From Pseudomonadota bacterium (GTDB lineage Bacteria > Pseudomonadota > Gammaproteobacteria > Burkholderiales > Chitinibacteraceae), in contig JAGTRM010000010.1 in NCBI GenBank assembly GCA_018261735.1, positions 1-64,000 of the forward strand: a DNA stretch of 64,000 bases, given 5' to 3'. This document shows, piece by piece, positions 20,173 to 28,533 of the stretch. How positions within the stretch are numbered: position 1 is the first letter of the stretch; each line of letters starts with the position of its first letter. Made by a program: the position numbers and the translations under genes. The notes under the pieces are model-generated. The model saw only the letters and a list, made by a program, of their open reading frames with translations. It searched no databases and was not told where the DNA came from.

Positions 20173-21033
20173 ATGTCCACCCCCAACCTCAACCTGATTG
20201 GTCCTGGCCGGCTGGGGCAAACATTGGCCCGCCTCTGGCAGCAGGCCGGATTGGTCGAAATCGCCGGCATCCTGGGAAGAAACAGCCAGAAAACAGCACT
20301 TGCACGCGACTTCATCAGCGCGGGTACGGTAGTCGACTGGTCTGATCTACGCCCTGCCGACTTGATCCTGCTCGCCACACCCGACGATGCGCTTGCGCAC
20401 ACCGTTGACCAACTCGCAGCAAGCCAAACATTGCGCAGTGGCAATATTGTCTTTCACTGCAGCGGCGCGCTTTCCAGCGAATGCCTGGCGCCATTGCGGC
20501 AACAAGGAATAGCTATCGCCAGCATCCACCCGCTCAAATCTTTCGCCCGGCCGGAACTCGCGGTGACTGATTTTTCCAGGACTTATTGTGCTTATGAAGG
20601 CGATGCTTGCGCCCTGGCCAAGCTGCTGCCCCTCTTCACCGACATTGGCGGTCAATGCTTTCCTGTTGATGCCGCCAATAAAACGCTCTATCACGCCGGT
20701 GCCGTTCTGGGTTGCAATGCGCTGGTCGCCTTGATGCACGCCGCGCTGCAAAGCATGGCCGCTGCCGGCGTGCCGCAGGATATTGCCTGGCCGGCGCTGC
20801 GCCCGCTGATTGATGGCACGCTCGCCAATCTGGACCGGCTCGGCCCAACTGGCGCCCTCACCGGCCCGGTGATGCGCGGCGACGCTCAAACCGTGGCGCG
20901 CCAGCATGCCGCGCTGAATATGCTCGATCCGCAACTGGCCGAGGTGTATGCCGCACTGGGAAAACTCACGCTGAGGCTCGCCAACCTGCCCGGTGCGCAG
21001 CAAGAATCCATGCTTTCGGCCCTGAAAAACTGA
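20173..21033 (+). CDS. Rossmann-fold and DUF2520 domain protein
   Basis: This 286-residue protein has an N-terminal NAD(P)-binding Rossmann domain (LIGPGRLGQTLARLW, residues 8-22; LLATPDDAL near 68) and a C-terminal DUF2520 helical domain (FPVDAANKTLYHAGAVLGCN to the end). It resembles ProC/6-phosphogluconate-dehydrogenase-like oxidoreductases. The family is widespread in bacteria, sometimes near pantothenate genes, and its substrate is unknown. Only 8 bp separate it from the DUF2818 gene, so they are probably cotranscribed. Confidence 0.85.
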   Translation: MSTPNLNLIGPGRLGQTLARLWQQAGLVEIAGILGRNSQKTALARDFISAGTVVDWSDLRPADLILLATPDDALAHTVDQLAASQTLRSGNIVFHCSGALSSECLAPLRQQGIAIASIHPLKSFARPELAVTDFSRTYCAYEGDACALAKLLPLFTDIGGQCFPVDAANKTLYHAGAVLGCNALVALMHAALQSMAAAGVPQDIAWPALRPLIDGTLANLDRLGPTGALTGPVMRGDAQTVARQHAALNMLDPQLAEVYAALGKLTLRLANLPGAQQESMLSALKN

Positions 21034-21052
21034 TTTGCCGGAGCCCGGCCAA

Positions 21053-22072
21053 TTACGCAATCGCTTCTTGTGCCACCCGGGCCAATAGCATGCGTGTTGC
21101 CCAGATACACGCGGCTCCCAGCAGGATTCCGCCCGCGCCATCCAGCATGTAATGCCAGCCAAGAACAACGGTTGAAGCCCACACCAAAAGAATCCAGGGA
21201 ACCGTAACAAACAGGGTCCAGCGCTTGGCAACCGCCAGCCAATAAGACGTCACGGCAACCATCGCCACATGCAGGCTTGGCATTGCCGAAACGCCTCCCA
21301 GCAAAATCCCGCCCCGATCGATAGCGCTTTCAGGTGATTGCGACATGACTGAAGAAACCATTTGCATGGCTTTATCAGTTACGGAGCCATCCAGATATCC
21401 AAAATATTCAGGATGAAAGAAGGCAGGACCCATCACGGGATTGACGAGCCCCAGAAACCGCCCGAGATAAAAAAGCAGGATGAGCGACATGCAGAAATAT
21501 AAAACGATCCTCGCCCCGCGCCCAACCAGAATCAGGACAAAAGCAGCGAACATTTCGATGCCCCAGGCGCTGTGATAGAGACTATCCCAGGCTGCCACGT
21601 TGATGGGCAGTTGGGTCAGCCACATGATCGCCGCGCCCTCCACCTCCCACAGATACGGATCACGCCAGTGTGTAATGCTCCCCAGAAGCTTCAAACTGAT
21701 CAGCGTAATGTTAGATGTGCCCAGAACAACGAAAGCAGTCAATAGAATCAGGATCAATGGCGTCGGGCCGCAGGTAAAGAAGCGTAATTTTCGTGTTGCT
21801 TCAACAGTAATCGAAGTAGGTTTTTCATTGGTTTTTTGACCATGCCATTTCTCAGCGATCAATCCAATTAAAATCAGGGAGCCATCCCATACAATACCAA
21901 GGACAACAATATAAACCAAGGCAGCAAGAAGAATAATCGGCGTATCTTTAAACCACAGGCTATAAGGCGAATCGGCCCATATTGCTACCAAACAGGTCAA
22001 CAACATGGCAATTACATAAGCACATGCAATAATAACAATTGGCCTAAAAGTGACATATCTCACCAGATTCAT
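21053..22072 (-). CDS. PAP2-superfamily membrane phosphatase or phosphotransferase
   Basis: This is a 339-residue polytopic membrane protein. The C-terminal half holds PAP2-type motifs: SAMPSLHVA (about 264-268) with the central His, and GWHYMLDG (about 305-312) with the His-Asp pair. This pattern is closest to the IPC-synthase-like PAP2_3 branch rather than BcrC. The start at 22072 has GGAGAT 6 bases before it; the longer frame to 22108 has no ribosome site. It lies beside another PAP2 gene on the same strand. A lipid-phosphate substrate is expected, but which one cannot be told. Confidence 0.8.
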   Translation of the reverse strand: MNLVRYVTFRPIVIIACAYVIAMLLTCLVAIWADSPYSLWFKDTPIILLAALVYIVVLGIVWDGSLILIGLIAEKWHGQKTNEKPTSITVEATRKLRFFTCGPTPLILILLTAFVVLGTSNITLISLKLLGSITHWRDPYLWEVEGAAIMWLTQLPINVAAWDSLYHSAWGIEMFAAFVLILVGRGARIVLYFCMSLILLFYLGRFLGLVNPVMGPAFFHPEYFGYLDGSVTDKAMQMVSSVMSQSPESAIDRGGILLGGVSAMPSLHVAMVAVTSYWLAVAKRWTLFVTVPWILLVWASTVVLGWHYMLDGAGGILLGAACIWATRMLLARVAQEAIA

Positions 22073-22135
22073 ATCGTATCTCCATTCATAAAAAATGAAT
22101 GCACGCATCCAACCGCCAAAGCCCCGCTTATATAA

Positions 22136-22771
22136 TCAATCCGGCAACACCCTTCCAATCATCCAGACAATCAGCAATGAAACGCCAGCTCCGGCAAGCA
22201 CATCCGCCGGGAAGTGCGCGCCGACCGAAATGCGTGAAATACATACCAGCACCGCATAAGCCAGCAGTGCATATTTCCCTCCCCGCGGCAAACCTGGCAT
22301 GAGGGAAACCGCCATCAGCATCGCATAAGCTGCGTGGCCCGAAGGAAACGAGTGGATTGAATCCGGAACACCAAGCACGGTAACGGCTTGCGCCCCCAGC
22401 ACAGCCAAAGGGCGGGGAAAATCAAAAAATGATTTCAAGGCAGGAATAACCACCACCGATGACACCAGGTAGCCCAGTGCGAACACCACCACGTTTCGCA
22501 AACGCATGGTCTTTGGCCACCGCCATGCCCACAGCAGGGCTACCGCGATATAGAAGGGGTATAAGCCGGGATGCCCAAGCCAGGTTATCGTGAGCATGAT
22601 CTGGTCAAGAACGGGAGCATGAATTTTATTTATCATAAAAAACAAGCTCTTGTTGAACCCAAGCCAATCATAGAGATAGTTTTCAGGCGAAGTCACATTC
22701 TCAGCCTCTGGAACAGGGGGTCTTCGTTGCAGTCTAGTCTCTAGATGCAAAATCATTTTAAATTTGCGCAT
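22136..22771 (-). CDS. PAP2-family phosphatase (BcrC/lipid phosphatase type)
   Basis: This is a membrane phosphatase of about 211 residues with all three PAP2 motifs: KSFFDFPRP (about 113-121), PSGHAAYA (143-150) and SRISVGAHFPADV (179-191), with Lys, Arg, His and Asp in place. Family members dephosphorylate undecaprenyl pyrophosphate, phosphatidic acid or lipid A. The start is uncertain: ATG 22771 is given, a longer frame reaches 22828, and a GTG at 22696 preceded by GAGG would give 187 residues. The 5' part lies in AT-richer DNA than neighbouring operons. Confidence 0.85.
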   Translation of the reverse strand: MRKFKMILHLETRLQRRPPVPEAENVTSPENYLYDWLGFNKSLFFMINKIHAPVLDQIMLTITWLGHPGLYPFYIAVALLWAWRWPKTMRLRNVVVFALGYLVSSVVVIPALKSFFDFPRPLAVLGAQAVTVLGVPDSIHSFPSGHAAYAMLMAVSLMPGLPRGGKYALLAYAVLVCISRISVGAHFPADVLAGAGVSLLIVWMIGRVLPD

Positions 22772-22829
22772 ATGCAGTCGAACCAACGGAAACAAGTTCG
22801 CTTGAACGCCATGGCACCACCCAGCCACA

Positions 22830-23332
22830 AATAACTCAGGCTATATCAATAAATTGTTATAACCCTTTTCTTTTCAACTTCTTGCGAAGAAGTTACACCG
22901 CCCAGTTCAAGCAGGATCACATGCATCCAAACGCCTCTTTTCGTCGACCATCCCATCAATACCCGCAAATAATTACACCACAGCAATTCACAACTTTCTG
23001 CATATTTACTAAAATATTTTTCTAGATAATCATAATCAATAGCCTCTGAAGAAATTGCAATAAACACAACAATAATTAAATAATTATATATATAAAAACA
23101 TACTGTTAATAAATTACCGTTTATCTGCTCACCCGCCTTCAGGCTTACAAAATTTTCCTTGTATAACCATCAAACCATCCTAGGGTGGAACTGTGGGATG
23201 TATCCATCTCCGCATAAGACCATTGCTAATAACAAAGACGAAAGTTCTGCATTGCAATTGTTCGGCACCGCTCAGGGGGGTGGCCGCCGTGACTAAAGTA
23301 GGGTCGTTTCTCGTTCCATAAAGGAGAGCATT
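22830..23332. other. AT-rich intergenic stretch upstream of the Tad locus
   Basis: About 500 bp, far more AT-rich than the rest of the window, especially 22980-23120. It contains a perfect AACTTCTT/AAGAAGTT hairpin (22876-22894) and one doubtful minus-strand frame, listed separately. It presumably also holds the promoter for the first Flp pilin gene, but I could not pick a clear -35/-10 pair or a sigma-54 site. Confidence 0.5.
22846..23067 (-). CDS. Doubtful small hypothetical protein
   Basis: This 73-residue frame (MFIAISSEAIDYDYLEKYF start) resembles no family I recognise. Amino-acid composition is plausible and Trp/Tyr-containing, but there is no clear Shine-Dalgarno sequence and the DNA is AT-rich with low coding signal. 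It could be an orphan gene, a decayed remnant or chance. Confidence 0.2.
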   Translation of the reverse strand: MFIAISSEAIDYDYLEKYFSKYAESCELLWCNYLRVLMGWSTKRGVWMHVILLELGGVTSSQEVEKKRVITIY

Positions 23333-23503
23333 ATGAAAACGTATCTCACACGCTTCGTACGTGACGAAGAAGGCGTGACCGCAATTGAATACGGCCTCAT
23401 TGCTGCATTGATTGCAGTGGTGATTATTACTGCCGTAGCTCTGGTCGGCACGAACCTGAACGCTGTGTTCCAGTATGTGGCAGGCAAACTGACCACGCCG
23501 TAG
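23333..23503 (+). CDS. flp: Flp-type pilin (first copy)
   Basis: This 56-residue type IVb pilin subunit of the Tad pilus runs MKTYLTRFVRDEEGVTAIEY and so on. The prepilin peptidase site is EEG/VTAIEYGLIAALIAVV with Glu at +5 and adjacent Tyr of mature Flp, followed by a 20-residue hydrophobic helix. It ends KLTTP. AAGGAG precedes the ATG with good spacing. It is too short for ordinary gene callers. As first gene of the locus, followed by a strong stem-loop, it is likely the major pilin, expressed above the downstream genes. Confidence 0.92.
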   Translation: MKTYLTRFVRDEEGVTAIEYGLIAALIAVVIITAVALVGTNLNAVFQYVAGKLTTP

Positions 23504-23515
23504 TAAATATCGGGT

Positions 23516-23561
23516 ACCGGCCACGCAAAGTGCGGCACCGCTTGCTGTTTGCGCGGCCGGT
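23516..23561 (+). other. Large stem-loop between the two pilin genes
   Basis: ACCGGCC-A-CGCAAA (23516-23529) pairs with TTTGCG-C-GGCCGGT (23548-23561), 14 pairs with one mismatch. The loop contains a smaller GTGCGG/ACCGC repeat. No U-run follows, so it is more likely a partial terminator or an mRNA-stabilising element that raises pilin expression relative to the Tad machinery genes. Confidence 0.5.
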
Positions 23562-23677
23562 TACTATCGCCCGAGAATAAATAAACCATTCGGATGCATA
23601 CCCGGCACGCATGCCCAAGCAGGCGGCATGCAGGGGAAATTGCGGCTTTTAAGCCAACTTTCGCGAGGTTTCATGCC

Positions 23678-23875
23678 ATGAAAATGCAGCGTAGCTTGCA
23701 GTTTTTTAGCGCATTTTGGCGAGACACGGAGGGGGTTACTGCAATCGAATACGCACTCCTGGCCGCCCTGATTGCCATGGCCATTTTGGGCGGCGTAATG
23801 GCGGTAGGTGATTCGGTTCTGACCATGTGGAACCGGGTGGCGACTTGCGTTGCAAGTCCTACCAGTTGTACGTGA
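23678..23875 (+). CDS. Flp-type pilin (second copy)
   Basis: This 65-residue Flp-family prepilin has a longer leader (MKMQRSLQFFSAFWRDTEG), then VTAIEYALLAALIAMAILGG with the same +5 Glu/Tyr signature. It differs from the first copy by a C-terminal extension containing two Cys (RVATCVASPTSCT), which could form a disulfide. GAGG lies 9 bases before the ATG. It may be a minor pilin or an alternative major pilin. Confidence 0.88.
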   Translation: MKMQRSLQFFSAFWRDTEGVTAIEYALLAALIAMAILGGVMAVGDSVLTMWNRVATCVASPTSCT

Positions 23876-23930
23876 TGCCGATTCTTGAATAACACGCCGG
23901 AAACACTGCAAAACCTGCCGGGGGTGATTG

Positions 23931-24464
23931 ATGGAAGGCGTCAGTAGTGGTGTGCTCGCGGGGCTCCTTTTGGTTGCCGCATGGGGAGATATCCAGCGGC
24001 ATCGCATTCCCAACATCCTGATTCTGACTGGCTTGGGATTGGCCATAATCTGTGGCGCCTGGCGTGCCGGGTTTTCCGGCCTGCTCAGCGCGGGGGGAGG
24101 CTTTGTTTTGGGGTTATTGATCTTCCTGCCGTTCTACATGTTGCGTGCATTGGGCGCAGGGGATGTCAAATTGATGGCCGTCGTGGGTGCTTTCCTGGGG
24201 CCGGGCGGTCTGATCGGCGCAATGTTTGGCACTTTTCTGGCAGGGGGCGTGATGGCGTTGTTGCTTGCCCTGCACGCCGGAGCAGTAGGTCAAATGATGC
24301 GAAATATCAAGGCAATGCTGCTGGGCGGATTCATTGATGTGCGCATGAAACAAATGCCCATGATGGATGCAAACCCGCAGTCCGTTGGCAAATTGCCCTA
24401 TGCCGTAGCCATTGCAGCAGGAACGCTTGGATATTTGGCCTTGCGATACGGAGGGTGGATATAA
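23931..24464 (+). CDS. cpaA: Prepilin peptidase CpaA/TadV (A24 family)
   Basis: This 177-residue inner-membrane aspartyl protease removes the leader from Flp and TadE/F-type prepilins. The two catalytic aspartates are D20 in AAWGDIQRHRIPN and D78 in LGAGDVKLMA, the GxGD signature. It is the short form lacking the N-methyltransferase domain of PilD, as usual in Tad loci. The start is ATG 23931 after a GGGGGTG ribosome site; a TTG one codon earlier is less likely. Confidence 0.93.
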   Translation: MEGVSSGVLAGLLLVAAWGDIQRHRIPNILILTGLGLAIICGAWRAGFSGLLSAGGGFVLGLLIFLPFYMLRALGAGDVKLMAVVGAFLGPGGLIGAMFGTFLAGGVMALLLALHAGAVGQMMRNIKAMLLGGFIDVRMKQMPMMDANPQSVGKLPYAVAIAAGTLGYLALRYGGWI

Positions 24465-24478
24465 GGTTTCAATAACGT

Positions 24479-24556
24479 TGCATCGCACAACTGTGCAAGC
24501 TTGATTGCACAGGGCTCCGCCAGACTGCCCGATTGGCAAACCCGGGTTGCGATGCA
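24479..24556 (+). other. Structured intergenic element after cpaA
   Basis: Perfect 9-bp arms TGCATCGCA (24479-24487) and TGCGATGCA (24548-24556) enclose a perfect hairpin TGTGCAA-GCTTGA-TTGCACA (24492-24511) and a second, weaker CCCG/CGGG hairpin (about 24527-24546). Together they form a three-way-junction-like fold. It lies between the pilin/peptidase genes and the rest of the Tad machinery. It could be a terminator/attenuator, a structured RNA or a small mobile palindrome. Confidence 0.5.
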
Positions 24557-24724
24557 GCAAAACTCAACCTACGGTGACAAAAGAATGAAGTTATGACCAA
24601 GGGCTGACAGCCACCTTCGAGTATTTATCGAAAAAATTGGTCTGTTAATACAAAGTTTCTCCTGATATGCCGTGGCTGAATCTTGCCCGGACAGGATAAA
24701 TAACAAGCACAGGTGGAAAGAATC

Positions 24725-26092
24725 ATGACGATGACCACCCTAGATACCAAGCAGACGGGCAAAGCCGATTGTTGGCAGATTACCGGTCTGGTCCCAGGCC
24801 AGCCACGCACGGTGGGAGACACCGGGCTGAGTTTCCTGTTCATGGTGGAGCTACTCACCAAAATTCTATTTCTGCGCGGACAATTGCGCCTGATAGAAAT
24901 TTCCGACCACATCAAGCTTTCCATTGGCGTACTGGAACCCCTGCTCACCTTCCTGCGCACCGAGCGTTTGTGCGAGGTTTCCCGCACCAGTGGCACCGAC
25001 ACCTCCACGGCGTACACCCTCACTGATCTTGGCCGCCTGCGCGCTGAGGATTTTTTGCAAAAAAGCCAATATGCCGGCCCCGCTCCTGTCAGCCTGGAAA
25101 CCTATGTGCAGCAAATCGAACAGCAGTCGATTGCCAATATGCAGGTTACCCACCCGGATCTCACGAAAGCTTTTGAGGGCATTGTAGTCAAGGAAACCAT
25201 CCTCAAGCAGTTTGGCGCGGCCATGAATTCAGGACGGGCCATTTTCGTCTACGGCCCGGCAGGCAGCGGCAAAAGCTATATTTCGGAACATCTGGTTAGA
25301 TTGCTCTCAGGCGATGTCGCCATCCCCTATGCCGTGGTAGTGGACGAGGCGGTAATTCAGTTGTTTGATCCACTGGTTCACACCCCCGTTCCACAATCGG
25401 ATGCCTCCAACTGCCTGGATGGCAGACGGTCGTGCGATGCGCGCTGGGTGCTTTGCCGCCGCCCGGTGGTCAGCACGGGCGGGGAGCTGACATTGCCCAT
25501 GCTGGATCTGGACTTCGACCCCAGCACCCGCTTCTACCAGGCCCCCCCGCAAGTCAAAGCCAACAATGGCCTGTTGATCATTGACGACCTAGGCCGCCAG
25601 CTCACGCCAGTCCTTGCCCTGTTGAATCGCTGGATTGTGCCGCTTGATCGCCGCGTGGATTACCTGGCGCTGCATAACGGCAAAAAGTTCATGGTTCCAT
25701 TCGATGTGATCGTGGTGTTCTCAACCAACATGCCACCCAAGGAATTGGCCGATGAAGCGTTTCTGCGGCGTTTGGGCTACAAGATTTATATCGGGGCATT
25801 GGACGAACAGGAATACCGGGATATTGCCAAGCAAGTGTGCGCAGAGCTTCAGGTTCCATTTTCCGCAGAGGGTATCGACTACTTGTTGCACGAGCATCAT
25901 TACAAGGAAGGAAAGCCGCTGTTTGCGTGCATCCCGCGCGACATCATCGGCCAGGTAAAAGACATTGCCCGCTATGACGGGCGGCCACCGGAGATGTCGC
26001 CAGAATTGCTGGATTGGGCGTGGAACAACTACTTCGCCCGGGATTATGAGGACGTCAAGAATCTCAACTACAGGCAAGGGGAAGTGAGATGA
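24725..26092 (+). CDS. AAA+ ATPase with N-terminal winged-helix-like region, Tad locus
   Basis: This 455-residue protein has a helix-turn-helix/winged-helix-like N-terminal region (about 40-105; ISDHIKLSIGVLEPLLTFLR and AYTLTDLGRLRAEDFL). An AAA+ ATPase follows: Walker A GPAGSGKS (177-184), Walker B LLIIDD (283-288), sensor-1 Asn in VFSTNMPP (335) and candidate arginine finger RR (348-349). It is not one of the standard Tad components; CpaF is encoded separately downstream. The ATGA overlap with cpaB places it in the operon. A regulatory or remodelling role is possible. Start ATG 24725 follows AGGTGGAAAG. Confidence 0.82.
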   Translation: MTMTTLDTKQTGKADCWQITGLVPGQPRTVGDTGLSFLFMVELLTKILFLRGQLRLIEISDHIKLSIGVLEPLLTFLRTERLCEVSRTSGTDTSTAYTLTDLGRLRAEDFLQKSQYAGPAPVSLETYVQQIEQQSIANMQVTHPDLTKAFEGIVVKETILKQFGAAMNSGRAIFVYGPAGSGKSYISEHLVRLLSGDVAIPYAVVVDEAVIQLFDPLVHTPVPQSDASNCLDGRRSCDARWVLCRRPVVSTGGELTLPMLDLDFDPSTRFYQAPPQVKANNGLLIIDDLGRQLTPVLALLNRWIVPLDRRVDYLALHNGKKFMVPFDVIVVFSTNMPPKELADEAFLRRLGYKIYIGALDEQEYRDIAKQVCAELQVPFSAEGIDYLLHEHHYKEGKPLFACIPRDIIGQVKDIARYDGRPPEMSPELLDWAWNNYFARDYEDVKNLNYRQGEVR

Positions 26093-26982
26093 AAAACACT
26101 AGAGCTGTGGTAATGATCGCGATCTCCGTGATCATCGGGCTGGCCGCCGTTGTGCTGGCGTCAAACTGGGTTAGGCAACAAGGATCGATGACAACCAGCA
26201 AAGTCGTGGTTGCCGCCAAGGATATGGATTTGGGCACTCGCCTTTTGCCAGAGAGCATCACCACGGTTGAATGGCCGCGCGGCAGTATTCCGCAAGGCGC
26301 GCTGATGGGAGAAACCGCACTGGGTGCCTTGCTCAAGGATCCGCAAACACAAGAGCCGCGTGTACTCAAAGTCAGCGTACTCAAGGGTGAAGCCATTCTG
26401 GAACCCAAACTGGCACCCATCGGCACCAAGGGCGGGCTTTCCGCAGTCATCGGCGAGGGCAAGCGAGCCATCACCGTGCGCGTCAACGACGTGGTTGGAG
26501 TAGCCGGCTTTGCCCTGCCGGGCAACTACGTGGATATCCTCGTCAATACCGAAGATGAAAACGCCAAGTCTGCCAACAAAAACGACAAGAGCATTTCCAA
26601 GATTGTGCTCGAACACATCCTGGTGCTGGCCGTTGCGCAGGAATCCGGGCGCGATGAAACCAAGCCCAAGGTCGTGAACGCGGTCACCCTGGAAGTCTCG
26701 CCCGATCAAGCTGAAAAACTGGATCTGGCGCGCAGCATCGGCACCCTTTCGCTGGTACTGAGAAACCAGGTCGATTCCTCCCCTGTAACCACCGAAGGCA
26801 TATACAAGCGCGATCTGCTGAATCGTACGCCAGAACCTGTAATCGCCTCGCAAACGCAAGGCGCAACAAAAGTTATCGTGAAAAAAGTATTTGTCACGCG
26901 CACGCAGACCACTGCCAAAGCACCAACCAAAGAGAAAGTGGACATGATCAAGGGTATGGCGCAAACCAGCAGCGAGTTCTAA
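26089..26982 (+). CDS. cpaB: Flp pilus assembly protein CpaB/RcpC
   Basis: This 297-residue periplasmic protein has an N-terminal membrane anchor (about 7-25) and an SAF domain (about 38-100: VVVAAKDMDLGTRLLPESI). The CpaB-specific region follows, including GKRAITVRVNDVVGVAGFALPGNYVDILV. CpaB/RcpC is thought to stabilise the outer-membrane secretin and to bind peptidoglycan or pilus. It is translationally coupled to the upstream ATPase (ATGA). Confidence 0.93.
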   Translation: MKNTRAVVMIAISVIIGLAAVVLASNWVRQQGSMTTSKVVVAAKDMDLGTRLLPESITTVEWPRGSIPQGALMGETALGALLKDPQTQEPRVLKVSVLKGEAILEPKLAPIGTKGGLSAVIGEGKRAITVRVNDVVGVAGFALPGNYVDILVNTEDENAKSANKNDKSISKIVLEHILVLAVAQESGRDETKPKVVNAVTLEVSPDQAEKLDLARSIGTLSLVLRNQVDSSPVTTEGIYKRDLLNRTPEPVIASQTQGATKVIVKKVFVTRTQTTAKAPTKEKVDMIKGMAQTSSEF

Positions 26983-27058
26983 CTCCTGCGAAAAGGTCTG
27001 CCGAGTTGCCGATGCTGGAATAGACAGGGTTTAAGTCTTCGCTATGGGGAGAGTTGAA

Positions 27059-28522
27059 ATGAGCAAACAGGATATGCAATACGCAACATTGCTTGGGGCC
27101 GTGAAAAAGGCGATGGCAATCGCGCTTGGGGCGGTTTTTATGCTGGCAGCACCACTTCAGGCGGCAGAGCCGGCCAAGAAGAAACCCGCCACCGTCAAGC
27201 AATTGACACCACCCACACAAGCACAAACCGGTGGCCCAATCGAATTTGCTTCGCAAATCAATGCGACAGTCGGCAAATCCACGCTACTGCGCCTTCCTGC
27301 ACCGGCCACGCGCATCTCGGTGGGTAGCCCCGATATTGCCGATGTGATTCTGCTCAACCCGAGTGAAATCTATTTGCTCGGCAAAAAAGTGGGTGCAACC
27401 AACATTATCCTGTGGAGCAAATCCGGCCAAAGCACGGTCATCGATGTGGCTGTCGGCATGGATACCGCATCCCTGCAGGGCAAGCTGCAGCAGCTGCTTC
27501 CGAACGACAAGAACATCAGAATAATGGCAGCGGCTGATACCGTGGTTCTGAGTGGTACGGTTACCGACGCCATCAAGGCTGACCGGGCCGTGGCACTCGC
27601 CGAGGCATTCGCAGGCAAGAAAGTAGTCAATATGCTGGGGGTTTCCAGCGTGCAGCAAGTGATGCTGGAAGTGAAAATAGCTGAAATAAATCGCACCCTG
27701 CTGGAGAAACTGGGGCTCGATTTTGCATGGGCAAATGGCCGCTACGTCCTGTCCGGGATCTTGGGGGGCGATGCAGCGACATTCATCAGGTATGGTGGCA
27801 ACACTACCGTTACCGGCCCGCTTACCGCACTCGGCATCGATGCCCAAAAAAATGACGGCTTGATCAAGATTTTGGCCGAACCCAGCATCGTAGCCATCAG
27901 CGGCCAGGAAGGCAGCTTCCTCGCAGGGGGCGAAATTTTGATCCCCGTACCGCAAGGTGGCACGACGGGCGGGATCACCATGGAATCCAAAGAGTTCGGT
28001 GTGGGTCTTCGCTTTACCCCCACGGTACTTGAAGATGGAATCATCCAGATGAGGGTGAGCCCGGAAGTCACCGATCTGGTCGGTTTCACCAATGTGGTTA
28101 CGAATGCGTCTGCACAATCCTCGGTAATTGTACCCACGCTGACCACCCGACGAGTGTCAACAGCCGTGGAATTGCGTGATGGCCAATCGCTGGCCATTGG
28201 CGGGTTGCTGCAAAACAACGTGAAGCATGCCATCGACCGCTTCCCGGTTCTGGGCGAAATCCCCGTTCTTGGCGCACTTTTCCGCAGCAACGAATACAAG
28301 ACCGACAAAACCGAATTGCTGATCGTGGTCACCCCGCGCTTGGTCAAACCCCTTGATGCCAACTATGCCCTGCCGACAGATTCCTTCGTCGAACCTAACC
28401 GCTTCCAGCGAATGCTGAAAGGAACTCATGAAGGGGCAAAGGAACAGCCTGCCACGTCACCAGCCAAGTCTGACAGCCCGAATCCGCAAACTTCCGCCCC
28501 CAGTGGCTTTGAAATGAAGTGA
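27059..28522 (+). CDS. cpaC: Tad/Flp pilus secretin CpaC/RcpA
   Basis: This 487-residue outer-membrane channel protein has a signal peptide ending near LQAAEP and an N-terminal pilus/BON-type region (about 65-190, SVGSPDIADVILLNPSEIYLL). The C-terminal secretin domain contains EVKIAEINRTLLEKLG, FLAGGEILIPVP and the VELRDGQSLAIGGLLQ signature. Start 27059 is chosen because GGGGAGAG lies 7-8 bases upstream; an in-frame ATG at 27044 sits inside that ribosome site. It forms the pore through which the Flp pilus leaves the cell. Confidence 0.94.
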   Translation: MSKQDMQYATLLGAVKKAMAIALGAVFMLAAPLQAAEPAKKKPATVKQLTPPTQAQTGGPIEFASQINATVGKSTLLRLPAPATRISVGSPDIADVILLNPSEIYLLGKKVGATNIILWSKSGQSTVIDVAVGMDTASLQGKLQQLLPNDKNIRIMAAADTVVLSGTVTDAIKADRAVALAEAFAGKKVVNMLGVSSVQQVMLEVKIAEINRTLLEKLGLDFAWANGRYVLSGILGGDAATFIRYGGNTTVTGPLTALGIDAQKNDGLIKILAEPSIVAISGQEGSFLAGGEILIPVPQGGTTGGITMESKEFGVGLRFTPTVLEDGIIQMRVSPEVTDLVGFTNVVTNASAQSSVIVPTLTTRRVSTAVELRDGQSLAIGGLLQNNVKHAIDRFPVLGEIPVLGALFRSNEYKTDKTELLIVVTPRLVKPLDANYALPTDSFVEPNRFQRMLKGTHEGAKEQPATSPAKSDSPNPQTSAPSGFEMK

Positions 28523-28533
28523 AGGAGATAGCC

